Of a stretch of 50,000 nucleotides of DNA, positions 18,085-30,688 are shown piece after piece. How positions within the stretch are numbered: the first letter of the stretch is position 1; each line of letters opens with the position of its first letter. The notes under the pieces are model-generated. The model was given only the letters and a program-made list of their open reading frames with translations. It did no database searches and was not told the origin of the DNA. Source of the DNA: Owenia fusiformis (taxonomy: Eukaryota > Annelida > Polychaeta > Sabellida > Oweniidae); contig CAIIXF020000812.1 in NCBI GenBank assembly GCA_903813345.2, positions 1-50,000 of the forward strand, read 5' to 3'. The position numbers and the translations under genes are program-made.

Positions 18085-19974
18085 ATGACCAGAAAAAGAA
18101 ATAACAAACTACATAGGTCCTATATCAAACATAGGAACACAAGCATAATACATAAAAAACAAGCAGCCAAAACCAAACTGGTGGTAAACATATCAGACCA
18201 ACAACTATCTAAACCAGAACTTTCAGTCCTCTCTAAAGGACTAAAGTTCATACCCACACCCGACCCCAAAAATATACAACATTACCTGACCACTGACATC
18301 TCAGATTTTACTAGAAAATTGAGATTAAAATTGATGTTTCATAACAGCAAACGCTCAAAACACCCATTCCAAAACAAAAGCACTTTCATACCTCCCGTCT
18401 CTACTTCACCCAAACTAGAGAAATATATCAACAATATAGAGAAGGATATTAAACGAATCAATATACCTATCCACCAAAACAACCTATCCAAACCAGAACA
18501 AACAGCTTTAAAACAATTAAAAAACAACCAAAAAATCATCATCAAAAGAGCTGATAAAGGTGGAGCTGTCACCGTTCAGAACAAATCAGACTACCAAACA
18601 GAAGCAATTAGACAACTCTCCGACTCTAACACTTACAACAAAGTCGAATCACCACACATACAAGAAATATGCCAAGCAATTAAAAAAATTGCTTTAGAAA
18701 TGTATAGAGAACACGACATTGATGAAACAACGTTGAATTTCCTCACACCCACAGGGAAAGAACGCGCACCTAGATTCTATCATTTACCAAAAATACACAA
18801 AAACAAGTCGCCCCCACCAGGAAGACCAATCCTATCTGGTAACAACGGGCCAACAGAAAAAATAGCAATGTACTTGGACTATTTCCTCCAACCACTCACC
18901 AAAATGATACCTTCATTTGTCAGAGATAGCACTGATCTCATCAACAAATTGCAATCACTACCCGCCCTCAAACCAGACTGCATTCTAGTAACAATGGACG
19001 TGAGCAGCCTTTACACCAACATCAACCATAGTGACGCTATTGCAGCAACGCTAAAACACATCAACTTGAACAAAACCAATCTCCAACTAGACATCAACAT
19101 ACCCTCTAACAGAAGAATTACACAATTACTCAACATTATTCTCAAACAGAACATATTCGAATTCAACAATGAATACTACCACCAGAAATTCGGATGCGCC
19201 ATGGGCTCTAAAATCAGTCCCTCGCTGGCCATTCTAGCTATGGCTGAAATTGAGAACAAAATCTTAGAAACAGCACCCAACAACAAAAAACCCACGATTT
19301 ACCTCAGATATATCGACGACATATTCATAATCTGGGAACACAACACCCAGGAACTCAACACATTCATTCAACATTGCAACCAAACACATGACACAATTAA
19401 ATTTGAAGTAGAAACATCTACAACGGAAATACCATTCCTTGACGCTCTGATATACAAACCTAAGGAGTTCAACACCACCAAAACACTACACACCAAACTA
19501 TACTCCAAACCAACCGATGCTCACATATTCATACCTGCAAACTCATTTCACCCTAAACATTGCCTAGACAACCTAGCCAAAGGGGAATGCATTAGATACA
19601 AAAAACTCTGCACTACAACACTAGACTACGATTCAAACTCGGAAAACCTCAAAAAATACCTAAAAACACGTGGACATAACCCGAGGAACTTCAACAAACA
19701 CATAGCTAACACCAGAAAACTAAATAGAACGCTACTACTGAACCAACCAGCCCGTACCCGCCGCACTAAAACATATGAAAACAACACACTACCATTCATT
19801 ACCACACACTCGGGTATCAACCACCAGATCAAAACTATTCTGCAAAAACACTGGCACATTATAAAAAGCGACCCTACACTAACCCAGATATACCCCAATA
19901 GCCCTACTATTGCTCTGAGAAGAAACCAAAATCTCAGCGATGCTCTAGTCAGAGCCAAATTCTCTAACACATAG
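18085..19974 (+). CDS. Penelope-like reverse transcriptase (P2)
   Basis: Protein identical to the P1 copy, including H130 (numbered from the ATG). Unlike P1, it has the full subrepeat leader upstream (16289-17753). Confidence 0.93.
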   Translation: MTRKRNNKLHRSYIKHRNTSIIHKKQAAKTKLVVNISDQQLSKPELSVLSKGLKFIPTPDPKNIQHYLTTDISDFTRKLRLKLMFHNSKRSKHPFQNKSTFIPPVSTSPKLEKYINNIEKDIKRINIPIHQNNLSKPEQTALKQLKNNQKIIIKRADKGGAVTVQNKSDYQTEAIRQLSDSNTYNKVESPHIQEICQAIKKIALEMYREHDIDETTLNFLTPTGKERAPRFYHLPKIHKNKSPPPGRPILSGNNGPTEKIAMYLDYFLQPLTKMIPSFVRDSTDLINKLQSLPALKPDCILVTMDVSSLYTNINHSDAIAATLKHINLNKTNLQLDINIPSNRRITQLLNIILKQNIFEFNNEYYHQKFGCAMGSKISPSLAILAMAEIENKILETAPNNKKPTIYLRYIDDIFIIWEHNTQELNTFIQHCNQTHDTIKFEVETSTTEIPFLDALIYKPKEFNTTKTLHTKLYSKPTDAHIFIPANSFHPKHCLDNLAKGECIRYKKLCTTTLDYDSNSENLKKYLKTRGHNPRNFNKHIANTRKLNRTLLLNQPARTRRTKTYENNTLPFITTHSGINHQIKTILQKHWHIIKSDPTLTQIYPNSPTIALRRNQNLSDALVRAKFSNT

Positions 19975-20562
19975 AACAACCCTATTATATATAATTTACA
20001 ACTACCCGACCTCTAATAACCAAACCACCACACCCAGAAAACCCAAAACACACGAACAACTAACAAATTCAATATTTACATACCAAAAAAACATGATATA
20101 CAACACAACAAGCACACCAATTAAAGACCGCAACTCTCCCAAACCAACTAAATTCCCGGGGAAATCACTGTGTTTCTTGACCCGTAGAAATACAACCATA
20201 ACTCAACCAATATTGCACCAAACTTCAAAAACTAAACACCATAAGGTAGCTACAACCCTATTCTAAACAACCACTACAAATAAAAGGCAATACACAGCTA
20301 CTAAATAACAACAATAACACGAAAACCACGAAAAACTTTGAAAAAATCGGCACCATATTACGATTCATCAACCACAAAACCACAATCGAACATTCTAAAC
20401 ACAAAACTTTAACACGACCTTATAGAACAAACTTAGACAAACAAAAACACACCAACCACACTAAAATCAAGGCACTACATCCAGAGCTATACCCGCTTAA
20501 AGTCACACAACAAACACACTTACATTTAATCTTATCGACTTTTCACTAAGAAGAGCAATAAA

Positions 20563-20606
20563 CCGGAAGTTTGTTCTCTGACGTCCGCACCTTCCATATA
20601 AATATA
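20563..20606 (+). promoter_or_regulatory. ORF1 promoter (P2)
   Basis: Same ETS, CRE and TATA elements, unchanged. Confidence 0.65.
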
Positions 20607-20679
20607 ACACACGAGGACGATAGATCATATTACAGTACAACACTGACAACATAACAACAACAACAACCTAAACCTCAAC

Positions 20680-21435
20680 ATGAGCATTGCCAAAGACCTA
20701 TCAATAGGCCAGATGATTGCCAACGCCAATGATACCCAGGCGTCTATCTGCAGCGGGAGATTCAACTCTCATAACTCTATGGAGATGAATGACAACAGGG
20801 ACACCATTCCCGACTCAGAAGTACCAGCTAACAGCGCTGCCTTCAACAAGCAAGCCTTTAAACAAGCTACAACCAGCAGCCCTAAAGACAAACACCATAT
20901 CAAGTCGGCCTCTACCTTCACAAAAAACAACCCTTTATACACAATACCACGCAAACCCAAACCCACTCTCAACATCATAGACGCGATGGGTCTAGGCCTA
21001 CCTACAAACATCGGGAACAACCCCAACGCCACACGCCAAGCAGACCCAGCTCTACTCACCCGTTTGAGAACATCAATACACTGGGAAGCCAGACACGATG
21101 GCGTCCTTAAAAGCCTTAACAACTGCCCGGGAGGCATCCCAAGAGGCCTCATACCAAATATCAAATGCGGCGCCCCTGAGAAGGAAACCTCTGATATTGA
21201 AAAGGCGTTTGATGTTATTTTACACCATTGCAGCGACCAGCTGACAGAAGCCACCACACTCCACAGCCAAAACAGACTAGACTTTCACAGACAACAAACC
21301 AGTGATACCATCCAAACGCTAGCCAAAACCATCGGCCTTGTAGAAGCAGACAAACTGGCAGAGCAGTACAGGCGTGAGGCCTTCAAACCAAAAAGACGGG
21401 AACCAAACACAAAACCCCGTGGGAAAAGACAGTAG
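20680..21435 (+). CDS. ORF1 (P2)
   Basis: Protein identical to P1, with the right-arm residues N39, P95 and D209. Confidence 0.85.
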   Translation: MSIAKDLSIGQMIANANDTQASICSGRFNSHNSMEMNDNRDTIPDSEVPANSAAFNKQAFKQATTSSPKDKHHIKSASTFTKNNPLYTIPRKPKPTLNIIDAMGLGLPTNIGNNPNATRQADPALLTRLRTSIHWEARHDGVLKSLNNCPGGIPRGLIPNIKCGAPEKETSDIEKAFDVILHHCSDQLTEATTLHSQNRLDFHRQQTSDTIQTLAKTIGLVEADKLAEQYRREAFKPKRREPNTKPRGKRQ

Positions 21436-21464
21436 AACAAAACTACTTTAAAAAATACAACCCC

Positions 21465-21501
21465 GGCCCTTCTCAGGGCCACCATTCTCTACCAAAAGAG
21501 C
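21465..21501 (+). terminator. Histone-type 3' end signal (P2)
   Basis: Stem-loop, ACCA and AAAAGAGC identical to P1, with identical spacing. Confidence 0.85.
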
Positions 21502-21788
21502 AATTAAACATTTATGAATTAAAAAGTATGAATGTGTATAGCATATGAAATGTATGAACGTGTATGGAAACCGCCAAACATGTTAACCCGAAACTATATT
21601 AACCCCCCTAAAACTAATAAAGCAAACCCTTGTATTACTAACTTTAAAACTAAACAACACTTCTACTACTAGTGCCAACCAAAACACACCAAACGTTTAC
21701 AATTTAAACCTGCAAACCACTGCCCGTACTTCGGAACACACACCCGTGTATACACTAACATTCCCCCTTCCCCCTCCCCATTCCCCAA

Positions 21789-21902
21789 GCCGCTGATGAA
21801 GAACACATCATGGACTACCACCCATGAGTTCGAAACATCTTGTGCTCTTATCATGACACACATATAAGAGAGATGGTCCACCACAGGACCGGGATGTCCG
21901 GC
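21789..21902 (+). ncRNA. Hammerhead ribozyme (P2)
   Basis: All paired segments and core bases as in P1; cleavage predicted after 21898, one 6304-nt unit from the P1 site. Confidence 0.85.
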
Positions 21903-22591
21903 CGCCCTCACAAAAATAACAAAAAACAAAACAATATTTCTTGGGTAAGATACGAACAATATCTTACGCCATTTTTACTGACATATACTATTCTTGTCAC
22001 ATATTAGACATGCGATAGTTTAGGGAAACTTAGGCGACTAGATTATGTCTCCCAGGTCCCCACACAGAGACCTCTCACCGCTTGTTCACAGACTGCATGA
22101 ACAATGCGTGCACATAACTGGTGATGTCTCAAGACATTTTCTAAGTCATCTCCCCAAGAATCAGTGCTTTTACGGCTGTCTCCATTAGCCATAAGGATAA
22201 AACCAAACTAAGTGAATAACTAGCGTACCTAGTCTCCGGACATGGGTCCTATCGAGAATTGTCAGATGGACACTCACCAAGTATATGTCAACAACAAAAC
22301 AACCATTTTTTGTGAAGAACTGGCTGAACCATCTCACCTTACCAGGTGTTTCGAACATTTTTCTTCAATCAGCGCACCGTTCCCCCCCCCCCCCTTCCCC
22401 CTCCCCACAAGCCACCACATACACGGCTACCAACAAAGTACCACCAACACAATACACATATCCACACCAAGCTAGGATAACATACTAAACAACCAAACAA
22501 CCAAACTTTAACCCAATCACCACACTTTCACGAAGCGACCAACCTCGCAATACGCGCTAAGCGATACCTCATAACAAACACACTACCTACA

Positions 22592-24056
22592 CAATCAAGT
22601 TAATATCTCCAAAACTACAAATGCTACCACCACAATATACATATCAATATCAAGCCAGAATACAATACTAAACAACCAAACAACCAAACAACAATTCACT
22701 CACCACACTTTTGCTACCAATGCAGCCAAACATATACGAAATCCACGAATGCCAATACCGCATCTTACAAATTACAAACGGAAAACACCACCCCCACCCA
22801 AAAGCCACAACTCAGCCTAAAAATATGGTAAAAATACAAGACACCCCTCACCAGAAAGCTAACACAATTCCCTATCTAACAAAATCAACATTAAATAACA
22901 TAATAACCAAAAGAATACTCCGAAAAACCAATACGCATAGACCCGTACATAAAATTAAAACTATAAAACAAAATATTACTCAAATAAGACGACAAAACAT
23001 TAACCTTACAAACAAGTTAAAATTTCACACCATACCATGTGTACGATCACGAAATACACACAGTTGAACACCCAAAACAACACCCAAAACAACAAACAAG
23101 ATAATAAAACCATCTACATACAAACCAAAGACTCTTATATCACCTCACTAACCATTACGTGTATTAGAAATTATCAATCCCAAAATGCGCACAAACAGAT
23201 ATCTCAGAGCGGAAAAACCGCCCTCACAATCAAGTTAAAATCTCTTAAACTATAATTGCCACCACCAAAATAAACACATCCTCAACATACCAAGATATCA
23301 TACTAAACAACCAAAAAACCAAATAACAGCTTATTCATCATACCTTTCCTACCCACACAGCAACACACATACGAAATCGGTGAACAAAAATACCGCATCT
23401 TAAAAATCAGGAACGGAAAACACCACACCCACCAAAAAAGCCATATCTCAGCCAAAAAACACGGTATTGACACAATACACCACACACTGGAAAGCTGCCA
23501 TAACATACTAACCAACCAAACCAAAATGGAATAAACAACTAACCATACCAATCCTCCATAAATCAACACGCATATACCCTCACGGGAAATCAAAACTAAA
23601 AAACATAATATTGCGAACGAAAATACCCCCCCACAATCAAGTTAATATCTCTACAACTATCAATGCTACCATCATTATACACATATCTACATCAAACCAG
23701 GATACCATACTAAACAACCAAACAACCAAACAACAACTAACTAACCATACTTTTGCTACCAACACAACCATACATATACGAAATACGCGAACGCCAATAC
23801 CGCATCCCATGAATTATGAACGGAAAACACCGCTCTCAACATAATAACCAAATATCAACTAAAAACATGGTTACAAAACAAGACACCCTCTACCAGAAAG
23901 CTACCACAGCATACTAGAGAACCAAACCATACCCATACCAATTATTAACCACATATTTACCCACAAACCATCAAGCATATACCGTTTTTTGGAATACTAA
24001 AACCAAAAAAGCCATACCCAAAATCATAACAAAAACAATTCCAATTTAATCCAAAT
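22592..24056 (+). repeat. Leader subrepeat array (P2)
   Basis: Same A-B-C-D order and lengths as P1. Confidence 0.8.
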
Positions 24057-24387
24057 GGCAACAAGACGAATCTCATAAACTAGATACCAAAACACTTTAA
24101 TATATCAACTCGATATAGAAAACAAATCAAAGGCCTCTCAAACATCACCTAAAACATTAAACATAGCACCACGCAAACTAAAAATAGTTCACCTATTCAC
24201 ACTTCACAAACCAACTTTCATAACAATAGAGATACCATCTCTATAATTACATCGCTAACACTGCATATCATTAACTGATTCCAAATCACTGATCCCTCTC
24301 ATCCCACTCAATACTCAACATCTCAGAGAACAATACGCATACCTGCAACAACTACAATCATTCATATTATAGCAACACTTGCTAAAT

Positions 24388-26277
24388 ATGACCAGAAAAA
24401 GAAATAACAAACTACATAGGTCCTATATCAAACATAGGAACACAAGCATAATACATAAAAAACAAGCAGCCAAAACCAAACTGGTGGTAAACATATCAGA
24501 CCAACAACTATCTAAACCAGAACTTTCAGTCCTCTCTAAAGGACTAAAGTTCATACCCACACCCGACCCCAAAAATATACAACATTACCTGACCACTGAC
24601 ATCTCAGATTTTACTAGAAAATTGAGATTAAAATTGATGTTTCATAACAGCAAACGCTCAAAACACCCATTCCAAAACAAAAGCACTTTCATACCTCCCG
24701 TCTCTACTTCACCCAAACTAGAGAAATATATCAACAATATAGAGAAGGATATTAAACGAATCAATATACCTATCCACCAAAACAACCTATCCAAACCAGA
24801 ACAAACAGCTTTAAAACAATTAAAAAACAACCAAAAAATCATCATCAAAAGAGCTGATAAAGGTGGAGCTGTCACCGTTCAGAACAAATCAGACTACCAA
24901 ACAGAAGCAATTAGACAACTCTCCGACTCTAACACTTACAACAAAGTCGAATCACCACACATACAAGAAATATGCCAAGCAATTAAAAAAATTGCTTTAG
25001 AAATGTATAGAGAACACGACATTGATGAAACAACGTTGAATTTCCTCACACCCACAGGGAAAGAACGCGCACCTAGATTCTATCATTTACCAAAAATACA
25101 CAAAAACAAGTCGCCCCCACCAGGAAGACCAATCCTATCTGGTAACAACGGGCCAACAGAAAAAATAGCAATGTACTTGGACTATTTCCTCCAACCACTC
25201 ACCAAAATGATACCTTCATTTGTCAGAGATAGCACTGATCTCATCAACAAATTGCAATCACTACCCGCCCTCAAACCAGACTGCATTCTAGTAACAATGG
25301 ACGTGAGCAGCCTTTACACCAACATCAACCATAGTGACGCTATTGCAGCAACGCTAAAACACATCAACTTGAACAAAACCAATCTCCAACTAGACATCAA
25401 CATACCCTCTAACAGAAGAATTACACAATTACTCAACATTATTCTCAAACAGAACATATTCGAATTCAACAATGAATACTACCACCAGAAATTCGGATGC
25501 GCCATGGGCTCTAAAATCAGTCCCTCGCTGGCCATTCTAGCTATGGCTGAAATTGAGAACAAAATCTTAGAAACAGCACCCAACAACAAAAAACCCACGA
25601 TTTACCTCAGATATATCGACGACATATTCATAATCTGGGAACACAACACCCAGGAACTCAACACATTCATTCAACATTGCAACCAAACACATGACACAAT
25701 TAAATTTGAAGTAGAAACATCTACAACGGAAATACCATTCCTTGACGCTCTGATATACAAACCTAAGGAGTTCAACACCACCAAAACACTACACACCAAA
25801 CTATACTCCAAACCAACCGATGCTCACATATTCATACCTGCAAACTCATTTCACCCTAAACATTGCCTAGACAACCTAGCCAAAGGGGAATGCATTAGAT
25901 ACAAAAAACTCTGCACTACAACACTAGACTACGATTCAAACTCGGAAAACCTCAAAAAATACCTAAAAACACGTGGACATAACCCGAGGAACTTCAACAA
26001 ACACATAGCTAACACCAGAAAACTAAATAGAACGCTACTACTGAACCAACCAGCCCGTACCCGCCGCACTAAAACATATGAAAACAACACACTACCATTC
26101 ATTACCACACACTCGGGTATCAACCACCAGATCAAAACTATTCTGCAAAAACACTGGCACATTATAAAAAGCGACCCTACACTAACCCAGATATACCCCA
26201 ATAGCCCTACTATTGCTCTGAGAAGAAACCAAAATCTCAGCGATGCTCTAGTCAGAGCCAAATTCTCTAACACATAG
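24388..26277 (+). CDS. Penelope-like reverse transcriptase (P3)
   Basis: Protein identical to P1. The 2-bp deletion 10 bp or so after its stop does not touch the reading frame. Confidence 0.93.
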   Translation: MTRKRNNKLHRSYIKHRNTSIIHKKQAAKTKLVVNISDQQLSKPELSVLSKGLKFIPTPDPKNIQHYLTTDISDFTRKLRLKLMFHNSKRSKHPFQNKSTFIPPVSTSPKLEKYINNIEKDIKRINIPIHQNNLSKPEQTALKQLKNNQKIIIKRADKGGAVTVQNKSDYQTEAIRQLSDSNTYNKVESPHIQEICQAIKKIALEMYREHDIDETTLNFLTPTGKERAPRFYHLPKIHKNKSPPPGRPILSGNNGPTEKIAMYLDYFLQPLTKMIPSFVRDSTDLINKLQSLPALKPDCILVTMDVSSLYTNINHSDAIAATLKHINLNKTNLQLDINIPSNRRITQLLNIILKQNIFEFNNEYYHQKFGCAMGSKISPSLAILAMAEIENKILETAPNNKKPTIYLRYIDDIFIIWEHNTQELNTFIQHCNQTHDTIKFEVETSTTEIPFLDALIYKPKEFNTTKTLHTKLYSKPTDAHIFIPANSFHPKHCLDNLAKGECIRYKKLCTTTLDYDSNSENLKKYLKTRGHNPRNFNKHIANTRKLNRTLLLNQPARTRRTKTYENNTLPFITTHSGINHQIKTILQKHWHIIKSDPTLTQIYPNSPTIALRRNQNLSDALVRAKFSNT

Positions 26278-26863
26278 AACAACCCTATTATATAATTTAC
26301 AACTACCCGACCTCTAATAACCAAACCACCACACCCAGAAAACCCAAAACACACGAACAACTAACAAATTCAATATTTACATACCAAAAAAACATGATAT
26401 ACAACACAACAAGCACACCAATTAAAGACCGCAACTCTCCCAAACCAACTAAATTCCCGGGGAAATCACTGTGTTTCTTGACCCGTAGAAATACAACCAT
26501 AACTCAACCAATATTGCACCAAACTTCAAAAACTAAACACCATAAGGTAGCTACAACCCTATTCTAAACAACCACTACAAATAAAAGGCAATACACAGCT
26601 ACTAAATAACAACAATAACACGAAAACCACGAAAAACTTTGAAAAAATCGGCACCATATTACGATTCATCAACCACAAAACCACAATCGAACATTCTAAA
26701 CACAAAACTTTAACACGACCTTATAGAACAAACTTAGACAAACAAAAACACACCAACCACACTAAAATCAAGGCACTACATCCAGAGCTATACCCGCTTA
26801 AAGTCACACAACAAACACACTTACATTTAATCTTATCGACTTTTCACTAAGAAGAGCAATAAA

Positions 26864-26907
26864 CCGGAAGTTTGTTCTCTGACGTCCGCACCTTCCATAT
26901 AAATATA
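26864..26907 (+). promoter_or_regulatory. ORF1 promoter (P3)
   Basis: Same ETS, CRE and TATA elements, unchanged. Confidence 0.65.
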
Positions 26908-26980
26908 ACACACGAGGACGATAGATCATATTACAGTACAACACTGACAACATAACAACAACAACAACCTAAACCTCAAC

Positions 26981-27736
26981 ATGAGCATTGCCAAAGACCT
27001 ATCAATAGGCCAGATGATTGCCAACGCCAATGATACCCAGGCGTCTATCTGCAGCGGGAGATTCAACTCTCATAACTCTATGGAGATGAATGACAACAGG
27101 GACACCATTCCCGACTCAGAAGTACCAGCTAACAGCGCTGCCTTCAACAAGCAAGCCTTTAAACAAGCTACAACCAGCAGCCCTAAAGACAAACACCATA
27201 TCAAGTCGGCCTCTACCTTCACAAAAAACAACCCTTTATACACAATACCACGCAAACCCAAACCCACTCTCAACATCATAGACGCGATGGGTCTAGGCCT
27301 ACCTACAAACATCGGGAACAACCCCAACGCCACACGCCAAGCAGACCCAGCTCTACTCACCCGTTTGAGAACATCAATACACTGGGAAGCCAGACACGAT
27401 GGCGTCCTTAAAAGCCTTAACAACTGCCCGGGAGGCATCCCAAGAGGCCTCATACCAAATATCAAATGCGGCGCCCCTGAGAAGGAAACCTCTGATATTG
27501 AAAAGGCGTTTGATGTTATTTTACACCATTGCAGCGACCAGCTGACAGAAGCCACCACACTCCACAGCCAAAACAGACTAGACTTTCACAGACAACAAAC
27601 CAGTGATACCATCCAAACGCTAGCCAAAACCATCGGCCTTGTAGAAGCAGACAAACTGGCAGAGCAGTACAGGCGTGAGGCCTTCAAACCAAAAAGACGG
27701 GAACCAAACACAAAACCCCGTGGGAAAAGACAGTAG
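26981..27736 (+). CDS. ORF1 (P3)
   Basis: Protein identical to P1. Confidence 0.85.
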   Translation: MSIAKDLSIGQMIANANDTQASICSGRFNSHNSMEMNDNRDTIPDSEVPANSAAFNKQAFKQATTSSPKDKHHIKSASTFTKNNPLYTIPRKPKPTLNIIDAMGLGLPTNIGNNPNATRQADPALLTRLRTSIHWEARHDGVLKSLNNCPGGIPRGLIPNIKCGAPEKETSDIEKAFDVILHHCSDQLTEATTLHSQNRLDFHRQQTSDTIQTLAKTIGLVEADKLAEQYRREAFKPKRREPNTKPRGKRQ

Positions 27737-27765
27737 AACAAAACTACTTTAAAAAATACAACCCC

Positions 27766-27802
27766 GGCCCTTCTCAGGGCCACCATTCTCTACCAAAAGA
27801 GC
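27766..27802 (+). terminator. Histone-type 3' end signal (P3)
   Basis: Identical to P1. Confidence 0.85.
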
Positions 27803-28089
27803 AATTAAACATTTATGAATTAAAAAGTATGAATGTGTATAGCATATGAAATGTATGAACGTGTATGGAAACCGCCAAACATGTTAACCCGAAACTATAT
27901 TAACCCCCCTAAAACTAATAAAGCAAACCCTTGTATTACTAACTTTAAAACTAAACAACACTTCTACTACTAGTGCCAACCAAAACACACCAAACGTTTA
28001 CAATTTAAACCTGCAAACCACTGCCCGTACTTCGGAACACACACCCGTGTATACACTAACATTCCCCCTTCCCCCTCCCCATTCCCCAA

Positions 28090-28203
28090 GCCGCTGATGA
28101 AGAACACATCATGGACTACCACCCATGAGTTCGAAACATCTTGTGCTCTTATCATGACACACATATAAGAGAGATGGTCCACCACAGGACCGGGATGTCC
28201 GGC
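28090..28203 (+). ncRNA. Hammerhead ribozyme (P3)
   Basis: Sequence as in P1; cleavage predicted after 28199. Confidence 0.85.
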
Positions 28204-28892
28204 CGCCCTCACAAAAATAACAAAAAACAAAACAATATTTCTTGGGTAAGATACGAACAATATCTTACGCCATTTTTACTGACATATACTATTCTTGTCA
28301 CATATTAGACATGCGATAGTTTAGGGAAACTTAGGCGACTAGATTATGTCTCCCAGGTCCCCACACAGAGACCTCTCACCGCTTGTTCACAGACTGCATG
28401 AACAATGCGTGCACATAACTGGTGATGTCTCAAGACATTTTCTAAGTCATCTCCCCAAGAATCAGTGCTTTTACGGCTGTCTCCATTAGCCATAAGGATA
28501 AAACCAAACTAAGTGAATAACTAGCGTACCTAGTCTCCGGACATGGGTCCTATCGAGAATTGTCAGATGGACACTCACCAAGTATATGTCAACAACAAAA
28601 CAACCATTTTTTGTGAAGAACTGGCTGAACCATCTCACCTTACCAGGTGTTTCGAACATTTTTCTTCAATCAGCGCACCGTTCCCCCCCCCCCCCTTCCC
28701 CCTCCCCACAAGCCACCACATACACGGCTACCAACAAAGTACCACCAACACAATACACATATCCACACCAAGCTAGGATAACATACTAAACAACCAAACA
28801 ACCAAACTTTAACCCAATCACCACACTTTCACGAAGCGACCAACCTCGCAATACGCGCTAAGCGATACCTCATAACAAACACACTACCTACA

Positions 28893-30357
28893 CAATCAAG
28901 TTAATATCTCCAAAACTACAAATGCTACCACCACAATATACATATCAATATCAAGCCAGAATACAATACTAAACAACCAAACAACCAAACAACAATTCAC
29001 TCACCACACTTTTGCTACCAATGCAGCCAAACATATACGAAATCCACGAATGCCAATACCGCATCTTACAAATTACAAACGGAAAACACCACCCCCACCC
29101 AAAAGCCACAACTCAGCCTAAAAATATGGTAAAAATACAAGACACCCCTCACCAGAAAGCTAACACAATTCCCTATCTAACAAAATCAACATTAAATAAC
29201 ATAATAACCAAAAGAATACTCCGAAAAACCAATACGCATAGACCCGTACATAAAATTAAAACTATAAAACAAAATATTACTCAAATAAGACGACAAAACA
29301 TTAACCTTACAAACAAGTTAAAATTTCACACCATACCATGTGTACGATCACGAAATACACACAGTTGAACACCCAAAACAACACCCAAAACAACAAACAA
29401 GATAATAAAACCATCTACATACAAACCAAAGACTCTTATATCACCTCACTAACCATTACGTGTATTAGAAATTATCAATCCCAAAATGCGCACAAACAGA
29501 TATCTCAGAGCGGAAAAACCGCCCTCACAATCAAGTTAAAATCTCTTAAACTATAATTGCCACCACCAAAATAAACACATCCTCAACATACCAAGATATC
29601 ATACTAAACAACCAAAAAACCAAATAACAGCTTATTCATCATACCTTTCCTACCCACACAGCAACACACATACGAAATCGGTGAACAAAAATACCGCATC
29701 TTAAAAATCAGGAACGGAAAACACCACACCCACCAAAAAAGCCATATCTCAGCCAAAAAACACGGTATTGACACAATACACCACACACTGGAAAGCTGCC
29801 ATAACATACTAACCAACCAAACCAAAATGGAATAAACAACTAACCATACCAATCCTCCATAAATCAACACGCATATACCCTCACGGGAAATCAAAACTAA
29901 AAAACATAATATTGCGAACGAAAATACCCCCCCACAATCAAGTTAATATCTCTACAACTATCAATGCTACCATCATTATACACATATCTACATCAAACCA
30001 GGATACCATACTAAACAACCAAACAACCAAACAACAACTAACTAACCATACTTTTGCTACCAACACAACCATACATATACGAAATACGCGAACGCCAATA
30101 CCGCATCCCATGAATTATGAACGGAAAACACCGCTCTCAACATAATAACCAAATATCAACTAAAAACATGGTTACAAAACAAGACACCCTCTACCAGAAA
30201 GCTACCACAGCATACTAGAGAACCAAACCATACCCATACCAATTATTAACCACATATTTACCCACAAACCATCAAGCATATACCGTTTTTTGGAATACTA
30301 AAACCAAAAAAGCCATACCCAAAATCATAACAAAAACAATTCCAATTTAATCCAAAT
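28893..30357 (+). repeat. Leader subrepeat array (P3)
   Basis: Same order and lengths as P1. Confidence 0.8.
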
Positions 30358-30688
30358 GGCAACAAGACGAATCTCATAAACTAGATACCAAAACACTTTA
30401 ATATATCAACTCGATATAGAAAACAAATCAAAGGCCTCTCAAACATCACCTAAAACATTAAACATAGCACCACGCAAACTAAAAATAGTTCACCTATTCA
30501 CACTTCACAAACCAACTTTCATAACAATAGAGATACCATCTCTATAATTACATCGCTAACACTGCATATCATTAACTGATTCCAAATCACTGATCCCTCT
30601 CATCCCACTCAATACTCAACATCTCAGAGAACAATACGCATACCTGCAACAACTACAATCATTCATATTATAGCAACACTTGCTAAAT

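Larger units (their letters stand above)
17754..24056 (+). mobile_element. PLE unit P2
   Basis: Full unit; long C tract is C13. Both proteins are identical to P1. Confidence 0.92.
24057..30357 (+). mobile_element. PLE unit P3
   Basis: Full unit, 6301 bp. It lacks one TA step in the TATATATAAT stretch just after the RT stop, a copy-specific marker. Confidence 0.92.
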
